A stretch of DNA of 64,000 bases from a candidate division NC10 bacterium CSP1-5 (GTDB lineage Bacteria; Methylomirabilota; Methylomirabilia; Methylomirabilales; CSP1-5). How positions within the stretch are numbered: position 1 is the first letter of the stretch; each line of letters opens with the position of its first letter. Position numbers and translations under genes: made by a program. The stretch lies in the NCBI GenBank assembly GCA_001443495.1, contig LDXR01000011.1, forward strand, positions 43,840-107,839, given 5' to 3'. A model generated the notes under the pieces. The model was not told the origin of the DNA and ran no database searches. It saw only the letters and a list, made by a program, of their open reading frames with translations. Below, in pieces: positions 8,662 to 14,922 of this stretch.

Positions 8662-8915
8662 TTGATTTGCTCTGTCACGATGCTATTCTTCACAACTGCC
8701 CACAGGAATGACTTCCAGCGATCGAATGTGGGGTCTTTCGCCTCATCGGTGAGGATGCGCTCAAGGCCAATGTATTGCACGTTGGCTTCCTGGAAAGACT
8801 GATCGATCAGAGCTGTATCTCGCTCTGTGCGCGGATAGCACTCATCATATCGGAGCATGTCGAGTGGGAAGGAGCCTAACCCGGTGACTTGGAATGTTTG
8901 TCGATAGACTTTCAT
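8658..8915 (-). CDS. Small hypothetical protein, 85 aa
   Basis: Unrecognised cytoplasmic protein with a CYPRTERD segment near residue 26 and a Trp-containing helix near residue 67. It is coupled by an ATGA overlap to the winged-helix gene downstream. No motif points to a function. Confidence 0.6.
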   Translation of the reverse strand: MKVYRQTFQVTGLGSFPLDMLRYDECYPRTERDTALIDQSFQEANVQYIGLERILTDEAKDPTFDRWKSFLWAVVKNSIVTEQIK

Positions 8916-8919
8916 GATT

Positions 8920-9084
8920 TCACCTCAGCAGGAGTATGGCGACTACCGTTGCTACGATCAGAAGCCGCAGCGTTGAGCTGGGATAGCCTTGTCCATCGAA
9001 AGGCCCGGGTCCCTTCCAGGCCCTTCGCAAGCGATGGTAGTCGATGACCAGAAACATGATGAGTGCGAAGAATAGCCAGATCAT
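8920..9084 (-). CDS. Small two-segment membrane peptide, 54 aa
   Basis: ATG 9084 opens MIWLFFALIMFLVIDYH, a hydrophobic helix, followed by a basic stretch (RLRRAWKG) and a second hydrophobic helix at the C-terminus ending ILLLR. This hairpin-like topology fits a small inner-membrane protein. A competing frame (8912-9181) overlaps it but encodes a low-complexity Pro/Arg sequence, so I prefer this one. Function unknown; superinfection exclusion is one possibility for such phage peptides. Confidence 0.55.
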   Translation of the reverse strand: MIWLFFALIMFLVIDYHRLRRAWKGPGPFDGQGYPSSTLRLLIVATVVAILLLR

Positions 9085-9182
9085 GATTTGAATAGCTCCT
9101 CCACACACCAGAGCACTTGTTCGGCGCGCGCGGCGTCGGCGTCGGCATCGGTGGCGGCGGCTCGTTGTCGCAACGAGGCACG

Positions 9183-9530
9183 CTAACTCATTCTATCGTA
9201 GCAATCCAGGCAAGATGTCCCGGTTGAGGCCATCATGCTCTGCCCAGCCGGAACGCTGTGACCGCAATCACAGTGTACCACTGTCACTGACGGGGCATCG
9301 CGTTTTCGGCCAATCACCCCATATGAGTGATCATAGTAGAAGTTCGGTGACTGACACCACTTGACTGCCTTGCCCGATTCCAGAATGGCGATGATCTGCT
9401 CTCTGGTTTTTCCTTCGATCTTCATCGCGCCCTGGATTGCCTTCTCTAGATCAGCGAGCGTTGGGGTTTTCCAGGTTTTCCCAAATGAGCCGACATATCC
9501 ATCAGTCATCGTCATGTGTTCGAGTTCCAT
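9183..9530 (-). CDS. Zinc-ribbon-tailed hypothetical protein, 115 aa
   Basis: The C-terminus has CDCGHS and, about 16 residues later, CLDCYDRM, a likely zinc ribbon. The N-terminal part is a helical domain (ADLEKAIQGAMKIEGKTREQ). ATG 9530 is chosen since a GGGAG sits 6 bases upstream; ATG 9536 and a longer frame are alternatives. It is the second gene after the promoter at 10,167. Confidence 0.62.
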   Translation of the reverse strand: MELEHMTMTDGYVGSFGKTWKTPTLADLEKAIQGAMKIEGKTREQIIAILESGKAVKWCQSPNFYYDHSYGVIGRKRDAPSVTVVHCDCGHSVPAGQSMMASTGTSCLDCYDRMS

Positions 9531-9665
9531 GCTCATCTCCCGCGCTATCACGGGTACTCCCGGCGGCTTCTTGAGCGAGCCGCTGAGCGTTCGGGTCAAT
9601 CCCCTGGTCGGGATTCGGGCCACAACGCCAGAAAACGCCTTATCTCAGCAGGAAGAACAGCCAGA

Positions 9666-9992
9666 TCACTCTACACCGCCCACGACAAACTGAGGGGGGA
9701 CGCTGGAGTCATGAATAAAGTAGACGGCTGGTACATTGTGCCATCCCAGCGCTTCCATCTCGAGCGCCATCCAATAGGCCGCCACGCTCAACTTTGGCGG
9801 GATAATGGCGACAATCTCCGAGATGTCTTGCACGGTGTCATTCAGCAGGGTCTCCACTTCTCGGCGCAGGTTGCCCGTGACCATATCGAACTGGACAGGC
9901 TTATATACTTCGGTGAAGTGGCCAAGCTGCTCTGAGAGATCCTTGTACTGATATTCGGTCAGCGGATGTGAGAAGTTGATGACGCAATTCAT
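9666..9992 (-). CDS. csx15: Csx15-like CRISPR-associated protein
   Basis: The N-terminus MNCVINFSHPLTEYQ, the QFD near residue 34 and the later IIPPKLSVAAY and VPAVYF...PPQFVV segments match the Csx15 family as I know it. Csx15 proteins are normally neighbours of type III CRISPR loci, where the second messenger is cyclic oligoadenylate. No cas gene or CRISPR array is present here, so a phage-borne copy is most simply read as a CRISPR antagonist that binds or removes the messenger, as the phage ring nuclease AcrIII-1 does. It is the first gene after a near-consensus promoter, consistent with very early expression. Family recognition is by motif memory; the antagonist role is inference. Confidence 0.75.
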   Translation of the reverse strand: MNCVINFSHPLTEYQYKDLSEQLGHFTEVYKPVQFDMVTGNLRREVETLLNDTVQDISEIVAIIPPKLSVAAYWMALEMEALGWHNVPAVYFIHDSSVPPQFVVGGVE

Positions 9993-10382
9993 GACCTATT
10001 CCTTCTCGGACAGGGGAGAATCGAAACGGAGCGCAATGTCCACACGTGGGTAAGAAGGATGAGAGAACACTCGCACATTCAATCCTCAGCCAGGAAGAGG
10101 GTAGGGGAGTCAATACGAAGGTATCCCCAGTCGGCTTGCTTCTCCCCTTCCCCATTCTTGGACTTGATTATACACCCAATCAAGAGTTTGTCAAGGGGGA
10201 AAATACGCCGGCCGGGATTCTCGTCGGGTACGATCAACCGGTTTTTACACCGTCTCAGAGGGTGTCCGGGAAGCTGAAATGCCTGGCGTGACACACGACA
10301 CAGGTAAAAGGCTTCTTTGGAGGGTTCTGGACGGATTAACCGGTACTGATCGGGGCTGCAACCCCGACCGGCGTGGCGCCCG
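9993..10382. other. Gene-free control region
   Basis: This 390-base stretch holds no convincing gene. It contains the strong leftward promoter at 10167-10194, a leader of about 165 bases running to the Csx15-like gene with an AGAAGGA ribosome binding site, and upstream a small hairpin, CGGGG-ctgcaa-CCCCG, near 10,350. I see no poly-T terminator for the incoming operon, so read-through from the right is possible. Confidence 0.6.
10167..10194 (-). promoter_or_regulatory. Sigma-70-type promoter for the early leftward operon
   Basis: On the minus strand a perfect TTGACA (10194-10189) is followed after 16 bases by a perfect TATAAT (10172-10167). Transcription would start near 10,160 and run left into the Csx15-like gene and the 10 kb behind it. 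It is the best host-type promoter in the window. Confidence 0.85.
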
Positions 10383-10586
10383 TTACAGAATGGTCAGCAT
10401 GGCGAGGGGTGAGTATACCGTCTCTTCCTCGGAGACCTGGAAGGTCACTCTCTCATCCCCTATCAGGGGGAACATACCGAGGTAGCCATTCAGCATCAAG
10501 TTCATGACCATCTCGTCGCTGGTGCCTACGATGAGGACTGCCGGCACATTGGGCCGGGCATTGATTTTGATACGAGTTTGCTTCAT
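10383..10586 (-). CDS. Small hypothetical protein, 67 aa
   Basis: Unrecognised small protein beginning MKQTRIKINARPN. GGAG lies 8 bases before the ATG, and the start overlaps the upstream stop. It is the last gene of the operon to the right of the control region. Confidence 0.62.
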   Translation of the reverse strand: MKQTRIKINARPNVPAVLIVGTSDEMVMNLMLNGYLGMFPLIGDERVTFQVSEEETVYSPLAMLTIL

Positions 10587-11374
10587 CGTCTTATCTCCTG
10601 GGTCGCCACATTCACCTGAACGTGGCGTGGTAGGATCCTCATGGGTCGCTGGACGCCTCTGTACTCAACGACCTTGGAGCCGTTCGCCCTGATCCAGGCA
10701 TCCACTTCGGGTGGGCAGGAGCGAATGTGGCGATTCTTCTCAGCCTTGATGCGTTCGTGCGCCCTCTCAATGGCGCCTTCGATGTAGTTCCAGATGGTAT
10801 CCGGGATGTACTTCGGCAACAGCGCCTTCACACTGACGAGTTGCTGCGTCCGATTGTCAAAGGCGTCGGCCTCATCGGCCAGCTTGCACAGGTCATCGAG
10901 TGACTTGGCCTGAGTGGCCCGCTCCCGGATGGACTGAGCCAACTTCATCGACTGCCCTTTCCGGTCATAGGCTTCCGCCCGGGTGCAGTCACGCATGGCC
11001 TTGACCGCGGCTTCCAGCCCTTCCCGTTCACATTTCAGAGCGGGCCGGGCCTTCTCCATGTGCCACCGGGAAGTACGGTCGATCATGTACTGCCGGTAGG
11101 TGTCGCTGTCCAGTTCGTCCAGGGTAGCACTCCAAGCATTGCGATCGGCCTGGCGCAGTGCCTCCAGGCGGTCGAATAGCTCGTCGTTGTACTCACTGGA
11201 TTCACTTACGTTCTCGATCTCAATCCAATCGCCTACGCTCCCATTATGGAAACGGTAGCGATTCTCACGCTGAGGCTCGACCTCTTCACCCGTTTCCGTG
11301 ACTGCCTCAAAGTCACGGGGAGCGGGGGGCGTGGCCGGGAAGAATGCCGGCTGTGCCCAGATTCCGATGTTCAC
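10583..11374 (-). CDS. Hypothetical charged protein, 263 aa
   Basis: I place the start at GTG 11374, where AAAGGAG sits 5 bases upstream; an ATG at 11413 in the same frame has no such site. The protein is strongly charged and mostly helical, with runs such as KLAQSIRERATQAKSLDDLC and a Cys pair far apart. It resembles no family I know. A structural or DNA-associated role is possible; nothing decides it. Confidence 0.7.
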   Translation of the reverse strand: MNIGIWAQPAFFPATPPAPRDFEAVTETGEEVEPQRENRYRFHNGSVGDWIEIENVSESSEYNDELFDRLEALRQADRNAWSATLDELDSDTYRQYMIDRTSRWHMEKARPALKCEREGLEAAVKAMRDCTRAEAYDRKGQSMKLAQSIRERATQAKSLDDLCKLADEADAFDNRTQQLVSVKALLPKYIPDTIWNYIEGAIERAHERIKAEKNRHIRSCPPEVDAWIRANGSKVVEYRGVQRPMRILPRHVQVNVATQEIRR

Positions 11375-11420
11375 TCTGTCTCCTTTCGTCTCTGCCAGAT
11401 TGTCCGCTGGCATCGGGGTT

Positions 11421-11510
11421 TCACAAACTGGTGACGATACGCACGATCAGGGCTGCCATGGATAGCACAAAACCCCAGATGGCGATCTTCTCGGGAATGT
11501 CCAATTTCAT
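11421..11510 (-). CDS. 29-aa single-pass membrane peptide
   Basis: ATG 11510 opens a 29-residue peptide, MKLDIPEKIAIWGFVLSMAA then LIVRIVTSL, essentially one membrane helix. GAGGTGAGAC precedes the ATG, a good ribosome binding site. It lies between a hairpin and the 263-aa gene. Peptides of this size are easily missed; its role is unknown. Confidence 0.55.
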   Translation of the reverse strand: MKLDIPEKIAIWGFVLSMAALIVRIVTSL

Positions 11511-11522
11511 GTCTCACCTCAT

Positions 11523-11560
11523 ACAAAAGGCAAAGGGGAATGGATTTCTCCATCCCCCTT
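11523..11560 (-). terminator. Hairpin with T-rich tail, probable terminator
   Basis: On the minus strand the stem GGGG-ATGGA pairs with TCCAT-CCCC around a GAAA loop and is followed by TTTGCCTTTTG. It lies after the 103-aa gene and before the 29-aa membrane peptide. The interrupted T run makes it a moderate terminator at best. Confidence 0.5.
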
Positions 11561-11623
11561 CCTTCATCGGCGGCAGCCACTCAGGGCTCTTTACAGGTTC
11601 AGCTTCCCTACTTCACTCGTTTC

Positions 11624-11660
11624 GTCTTCTAAACGTTTCGCGGCGAAACGTTTAGAAGAC
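11624..11660. repeat. Perfect 37-bp inverted repeat containing dispersed repeat copy 2
   Basis: The 15-base core at 11635-11649 (GTTTCGCGGCGAAAC) is extended on both sides to 18-bp perfect arms (GTCTTCTAAACGTTTCGC and its complement) around one G. It is intergenic, downstream of the 103-aa gene. As RNA it would make a very stable stem; as DNA it is an ideal site for a dimeric binding protein. The extension is unique to this copy. Confidence 0.85.
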
Positions 11661-11706
11661 GCAGGTTCGGGTAACCTACTGCTTTCAGGGCCGCAGCCCC
11701 TTCCGC

Positions 11707-12018
11707 CTAGAAGCGATTGGCACGGTTCGCGGACGACCTGGACTCCTGGACCTGGAAGAACGGTTCGCTTTTGGCCAGTATCTGGCGCAGGTCGGCCATC
11801 TTGAGTGTCTTCTCGGTGCTGGCCTGTAGCTTGTCCAGGAAGTCCTGCAATTCACTGTTATCAATGGCCGCCAGGCGTTCCTTTCCCGGCCACACTCCTC
11901 GGCCACTGGTGACAATGGGTTTCCCGTCCTCAAGCATGATGGTGAGGATACATTGGTGTCGTTTGCTGCCCTCACTGAATTGGATCCGAATGGTACCGTT
12001 ATAGGTAGAGACTTCCAC
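11707..12018 (-). CDS. Hypothetical protein, 103 aa
   Basis: Starts at GTG 12018 with GAGGTGAAAC just upstream. It is a small soluble protein with a beta-rich first half (MEVSTYNGTIRIQFSEG) and a helical second half. A longer frame overlaps on the same strand but has biased composition and is rejected. Its leader is the structured stretch at 12046-12208. Confidence 0.65.
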   Translation of the reverse strand: MEVSTYNGTIRIQFSEGSKRHQCILTIMLEDGKPIVTSGRGVWPGKERLAAIDNSELQDFLDKLQASTEKTLKMADLRQILAKSEPFFQVQESRSSANRANRF

Positions 12019-12045
12019 GTTTCACCTCGGAAGAAAATGCCCACA

Positions 12046-12208
12046 AAGCGAACGTCCCGATTGTCCGGTCTTCACGGCCACGTCATGGGCCGTACACCGC
12101 CACGGGACGTCCGCTTGGTGGGGAGTTACCGCTTGGGAGTCGAACCCTCGTCCGGCTGGCCGCAGCCAACCTTCAATGGCTTAGGGAGTCCAATCCGCTC
12201 ACCCCCAG
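12046..12208 (-). ncRNA. Structured RNA: long hairpin plus tRNA-like arm
   Basis: Bases 12046-12059 pair with 12103-12116 over 14 bp; the one imperfect position is a G-U wobble on the minus strand and a mismatch on the plus strand, pointing to a minus-strand RNA. An inner stem pairs 12074-12079 with 12088-12093. Just upstream in the RNA is a tRNA-like T-arm (GGGTTCGACTCCC, 12135-12147) and a GGTTGGC/GCCAGCC stem. I could not close a full cloverleaf, so it is not called a tRNA. It may be a regulatory leader of the 103-aa gene or a free RNA. Confidence 0.5.
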
Positions 12209-12230
12209 GGAAGGTCATCTTCCCGGCCAT

Positions 12231-12440
12231 TCAGCGGTAATGTTCACTCTGCTCTGCTGTGATGCACTGTTCCATCCCCAATCTGGGGAAAGAGCCGTGC
12301 TCAGTATCAAGGAGGTAGTTGTCATCGAGCCTATTGATGCGATGAATCTGATGCAGATGGCCGGCTCCATCTCTCAGGAACATAGCGTATCTGGGCCGAC
12401 CAAAGGCATTGGTTTGCTCGTAGGCTTCGCTGACGGTCAT
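12231..12440 (-). CDS. Small hypothetical protein, 69 aa
   Basis: ATG 12440 (MTVSEAYEQTN) overlaps the upstream stop as ATGA. Central residues GRPRYAMFLRDGAGHLHQIH look like a small beta-rich fold. No family recognised. Member of a four-gene block of small proteins joined by ATGA overlaps. Confidence 0.65.
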   Translation of the reverse strand: MTVSEAYEQTNAFGRPRYAMFLRDGAGHLHQIHRINRLDDNYLLDTEHGSFPRLGMEQCITAEQSEHYR

Positions 12441-12667
12441 CGCGGGATCTCCAGCTTGGTCGCCAGATTCTTCCACCACCAAAGCTCGTGCCCGTGGTAG
12501 GTACGGCTCATGCTTTTGGAGCCGGCCGAGGCGTTCAGAGTATTGACCGCTTCCTCCACAAGTCGGCGGATGGCGTATGTCTCGGCATTCTCTAGGGTGG
12601 CCGCGTTCACGTGCAGCACTTCGGTTGTCGGATCGGCATAGGGGTACAGGACGTTGAGGATGATCAT
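12437..12667 (-). CDS. Small hypothetical protein, 76 aa
   Basis: Begins MIILNVLYPYADP and ends near a WWWKNLATKL segment. Both ends are joined by ATGA overlaps to neighbours. Unrecognised; probably cytoplasmic. Confidence 0.63.
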   Translation of the reverse strand: MIILNVLYPYADPTTEVLHVNAATLENAETYAIRRLVEEAVNTLNASAGSKSMSRTYHGHELWWWKNLATKLEIPR

Positions 12668-12909
12668 TGTCCCATCTCCGAGTAGGCGATCCTCACCGAC
12701 GCGACCAGTGGCTCGTCGAACGGGATCATGGCGACGACCAGCTCGGCCAGGAATTCCGGCAGATACTCGTGGGTGACCGATCCGTTGTGCAGTGTTCGGA
12801 CGATGGCGACACTCCGGCCATAGCCGCTGGTAGGCACGTGCAACTGCATGGTCGAGGACACTGGGCCGTGCTGAAAGATGGGTGGAAATGTCGTTGTGGT
12901 GTACATCAT
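12664..12909 (-). CDS. Small hypothetical protein, 81 aa
   Basis: A Thr-rich N-terminus (MMYTTTTFPPIFQHG) leads to a soluble domain. Joined to both neighbours by ATGA overlaps. No recognisable motif. Confidence 0.62.
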   Translation of the reverse strand: MMYTTTTFPPIFQHGPVSSTMQLHVPTSGYGRSVAIVRTLHNGSVTHEYLPEFLAELVVAMIPFDEPLVASVRIAYSEMGQ

Positions 12910-13118
12910 GCCTCCTTTATCTTGGTTGCAGCCTTCTCGGCCACAATCCGATCGTGTTCAGTGCTCGCTTGTATGGCGGTTCGCTTCCACTCGCCACATT
13001 CTTCCCCGTCAATGAGGGCTCGGTAGGGCGGCTCCCCTCGCCTGTCCCTTACTGGGTCTTTGATGTACTTCACGATGTACTTCATAGGCTGCCCTCTGAT
13101 GACGACACGTCTCTTCAT
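12906..13118 (-). CDS. Small basic hypothetical protein, 70 aa
   Basis: First gene of the four-gene block. It is basic (MKRRVVIRGQPMKYIVKYIK) and preceded by GGAGGCAACCG. A second ATG at residue 12 (MKYIVKYIKDP) could be the start. No family recognised. Confidence 0.6.
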   Translation of the reverse strand: MKRRVVIRGQPMKYIVKYIKDPVRDRRGEPPYRALIDGEECGEWKRTAIQASTEHDRIVAEKAATKIKEA

Positions 13119-13156
13119 CGGTTGCCTCCCTTCCAGGCAATGTGTTCCTTATCTCA

Positions 13157-13234
13157 CTATCCCATTGCCGAAACAATAGGATAGATCGCCCGTTTGGGTT
13201 TGAGGCCAGTATGAATGCCCGATAGCCTCAAACC
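13157..13234 (-). promoter_or_regulatory. Two leader hairpins ahead of the small-gene block
   Basis: An 11-bp stem pairs 13157-13167 with 13174-13184; its one odd pair is a G-U wobble on the minus strand only. A second, 10-bp stem pairs 13197-13206 with 13225-13234. Both fall in the leader of the 70-aa gene. They could protect the RNA end or attenuate translation; neither has a terminator-type T run on the minus strand. Confidence 0.5.
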
Positions 13235-13263
13235 AAAAAGCGTCTATACTGCTCATGAAAGCG

Positions 13264-13327
13264 TGCTGGCGGGAGTCGAACCCGCACATTACGAGTGGAT
13301 GACCAGTCCACTCGGCCACAGCCGGCC
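13264..13327 (-). tRNA. Degenerate tRNA-like sequence
   Basis: The minus strand has a perfect T-arm (GCGGG-TTCGACT-CCCGC, 13285-13269) and a D-arm-like GCCGAGTGGACTGGT. A 5-bp stem, GTGGA/TCCAC, could present anticodon GGT, while a canonical-looking loop CTCGTAA could present CGT; both would be threonine. The element is about 63 nt, has no clean acceptor stem and no encoded CCA, so it is either a decayed tRNA or a tRNA mimic. Confidence 0.35.
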
Positions 13328-13329
13328 AC

Positions 13330-14135
13330 GTAGTCACACGAACCTAACTGTGACGGCAGTTTCCAGCGTAGGAATTATCGTCCACACGCCTCCACTGCCT
13401 GCCTTGAAGCCCTTCTCGGCCATCGGACACATGAGAGAAACAGGTCATGGGAGCCAGCCAGGAAGAGCCCGTCGCCCTGGTGCCGAAACACCGGCGGTCA
13501 TAGACTCTTCCCGGCCTCTCCCCCACCATCCATCACGGCCCTCAAAGTCCGGCTTAGGATTGTGCTGCGTGCCCAGGGTTAGAGACACGCCCGGCAGAAC
13601 TCCCTTGACAGGGCGCGTGCACGCATTCCCTGCTCAAGCCTGCCTTTCCCCGCATAGTGATCACGGGACCAGAGGCTACTCTAGCCATTACTTGCCGGCT
13701 GCATGATTCAAGCGCATGCACGCCCCGCAGGGCCTTCCACCCCACCGTGGCAGAACTGTGTCCGCCTCGGCAGACTATGAGGGCAGTCCGCACGGGCCAC
13801 CTCACGTTCAGTCCGCACGGCACCACTCACGTCACGACTCGTGAGAGCCCGCTCCAGGGTGACTCCCCTCATAATCTGCCGACGCCTACTCAGTCCCGCC
13901 TCAATAGAACGCCCGTTCTACCACCGTGTACTTCCCGGAAGTTCCAACGGGCCACAGGGATTGCACCCCTTCAGGGCCCCTGGTGTGCCCCTGGGTGACC
14001 CTCATGCGAGAGCCTGTTGCCTTTTTAAGGACAGATTCCCTAAGAGCAGCCTGGGATGATATTTGGAACGGTCATCGGGGTGAGGGTTTTGGCCTGCTTT
14101 AATACCCCGCCCGTCATCTGGGGCTGCTCTCAGGG
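13330..14135 (-). ncRNA. Candidate large structured noncoding RNA
   Basis: This roughly 800-base stretch lacks a convincing gene on either strand, in a genome that otherwise leaves few gaps. It is full of pairings: 13768-13783 with 13865-13881 (about 16 bp, with one G-U wobble on the minus strand that is a mismatch on the plus strand), 14043-14051 with 14122-14130 (9 bp), 13905-13910 with 13915-13920, CTTGACAGGG with CCCTG(C)TCAAG near 13,605-13,640, and a direct repeat CAGTCCGCACGG within 13784-13820. One small stem pairs better on the plus strand, so strand is not proven. Length, phage setting and a tRNA-like neighbour recall GOLLD or ROOL RNAs; I claim no sequence match. Confidence 0.6.
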
Positions 14136-14144
14136 CACCTGTTC

Positions 14145-14183
14145 AAAAGAGGGGAGCCGGCACCCGCCGCGGGCACCGGCTCC
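14145..14183 (-). terminator. Rho-independent terminator
   Basis: On the minus strand the 8-bp stem GGAGCCGG/CCGGCTCC (14183-14176 with 14160-14153) is followed by CCTCTTTTG. It sits just past the stop of the 36-aa membrane peptide and would end the operon coming from the right, separating it from the noncoding region. Confidence 0.7.
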
Positions 14184-14195
14184 ATAGCCATGTTG

Positions 14196-14306
14196 TTAGG
14201 GGATGATGGCTATCACCAGTGACCCAGGGCTGGAGTGATAGCCAGATGTAGCCGTTGCAAGCAACCCAGCGGCCAGTAGGATGAGTTCGGACAGGCTGAG
14301 TTTCAT
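14196..14306 (-). CDS. 36-aa hydrophobic peptide
   Basis: ATG 14306 opens MKLSLSELILLAAGLLATAT, then a short polar part and a hydrophobic end. GGAAGGA precedes the start by 8 bases. The N-terminus could be a signal or a membrane anchor. It is the last gene before the terminator at 14,145-14,183. Function unknown. Confidence 0.5.
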   Translation of the reverse strand: MKLSLSELILLAAGLLATATSGYHSSPGSLVIAIIP

Positions 14307-14371
14307 GGTTCGATTCCTTCCAGGAAAGGGTGGGGGGGGAGGGGCCCTATGTCGGACCCCTCCACTGTGGG

Positions 14372-14695
14372 CTACAGAGTGAACGCGGGGACGCCCGCCC
14401 AGACAACGCGGCCGGTGCTGTACACGGTCACGCTGGCCTTGTCACCCCGGGCGCGACTGATGCCGGCCAGGAGGATATTGGCCTTGCCCGTCGCCGGGTT
14501 CATGCTGTTGGCGATGGCGCGGTCGTTGGGCTCCAGCTTGGGGTACGTCGCTTCCAGCTTGGCCGCGAACGCCTCGAGCTGCGTCACGTTGATGTCGGTC
14601 GTGGCTACGGGCTGCCGCGGGCCGGGCGTACCGGTACCGGGCTTGCCAGCGACCTTCGCCTTCAGGTCAACGTCACGGTTCAGGAACTTGGACAT
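14372..14695 (-). CDS. Hypothetical protein, 107 aa
   Basis: Begins MSKFLNRDVDLKAKVAGKPG and has a Gly/Pro-rich linker near residues 18-28. The second half alternates short strands and helices. An AGGAAAGGTGGTGT site precedes the start. No family recognised. It lies directly downstream of the RNA-polymerase-like gene after a hairpin-rich gap. Confidence 0.65.
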   Translation of the reverse strand: MSKFLNRDVDLKAKVAGKPGTGTPGPRQPVATTDINVTQLEAFAAKLEATYPKLEPNDRAIANSMNPATGKANILLAGISRARGDKASVTVYSTGRVVWAGVPAFTL

Positions 14696-14852
14696 GCTAC
14701 ACCACCTTTCCTATAGGAGTTTGCTTCCTCTCGGAGCTTTAGTGCGGCGTTAGCCCCAGGGGGAAGACGGCGGTAGCCCGGAAGTAGGCTGCCGTGCCCC
14801 GTGGGAGGGAGAGTGTGGTGAGACTCCACGCTAGAGAAGGTAAGTTCCTTCC

Positions 14853-14915
14853 CGGCTTCTGGATGGGCTTTCACCTACCCAGAAGCCGAGAGCCGATCCG
14901 AAGATCGGCCTCGGA
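14853..14915 (-). other. Tandem hairpins after the polymerase-like gene
   Basis: Two stable stems follow the stop codon at 14,923: 14886-14898 pairs with 14903-14915 (CCGAG and CCGATC arms around CGAA) and 14853-14862 pairs with 14879-14888. There is no T run, so they may block RNA decay or separate expression of the polymerase-like gene from the 107-aa gene. The rest of 14,696-14,852 shows weaker pairing only. Confidence 0.45.
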
Positions 14916-14922
14916 ACCTATG

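Noticed and set aside
8912..9181. An 89-codon minus-strand frame
   Set aside because: It overlaps the two-helix membrane peptide at 8,920-9,084 and its own sequence is low-complexity Pro/Arg with no fold-like pattern.
11685..12044. A 119-codon minus-strand frame over the 103-aa gene
   Set aside because: The competing GTG-started frame has a proper ribosome binding site and a balanced composition; this one is Arg/Pro-rich.
12118..12210. A normal tRNA gene at 12.1-12.2 kb
   Set aside because: The T-loop is present but T-stem and acceptor stem do not pair over the needed length, so I list it only as a structured RNA.
13149..13256. A 35-codon minus-strand frame starting MSSIDAFWFEA
   Set aside because: It has no ribosome binding site and coincides with two leader hairpins, which explain the sequence better.
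13215..13998. Open frames on both strands across the 13.3-14.0 kb region
   Set aside because: They are Arg-, Pro- and Cys-rich, lack good ribosome binding sites and cut across base-paired segments, so they look like chance frames in GC-rich noncoding DNA.
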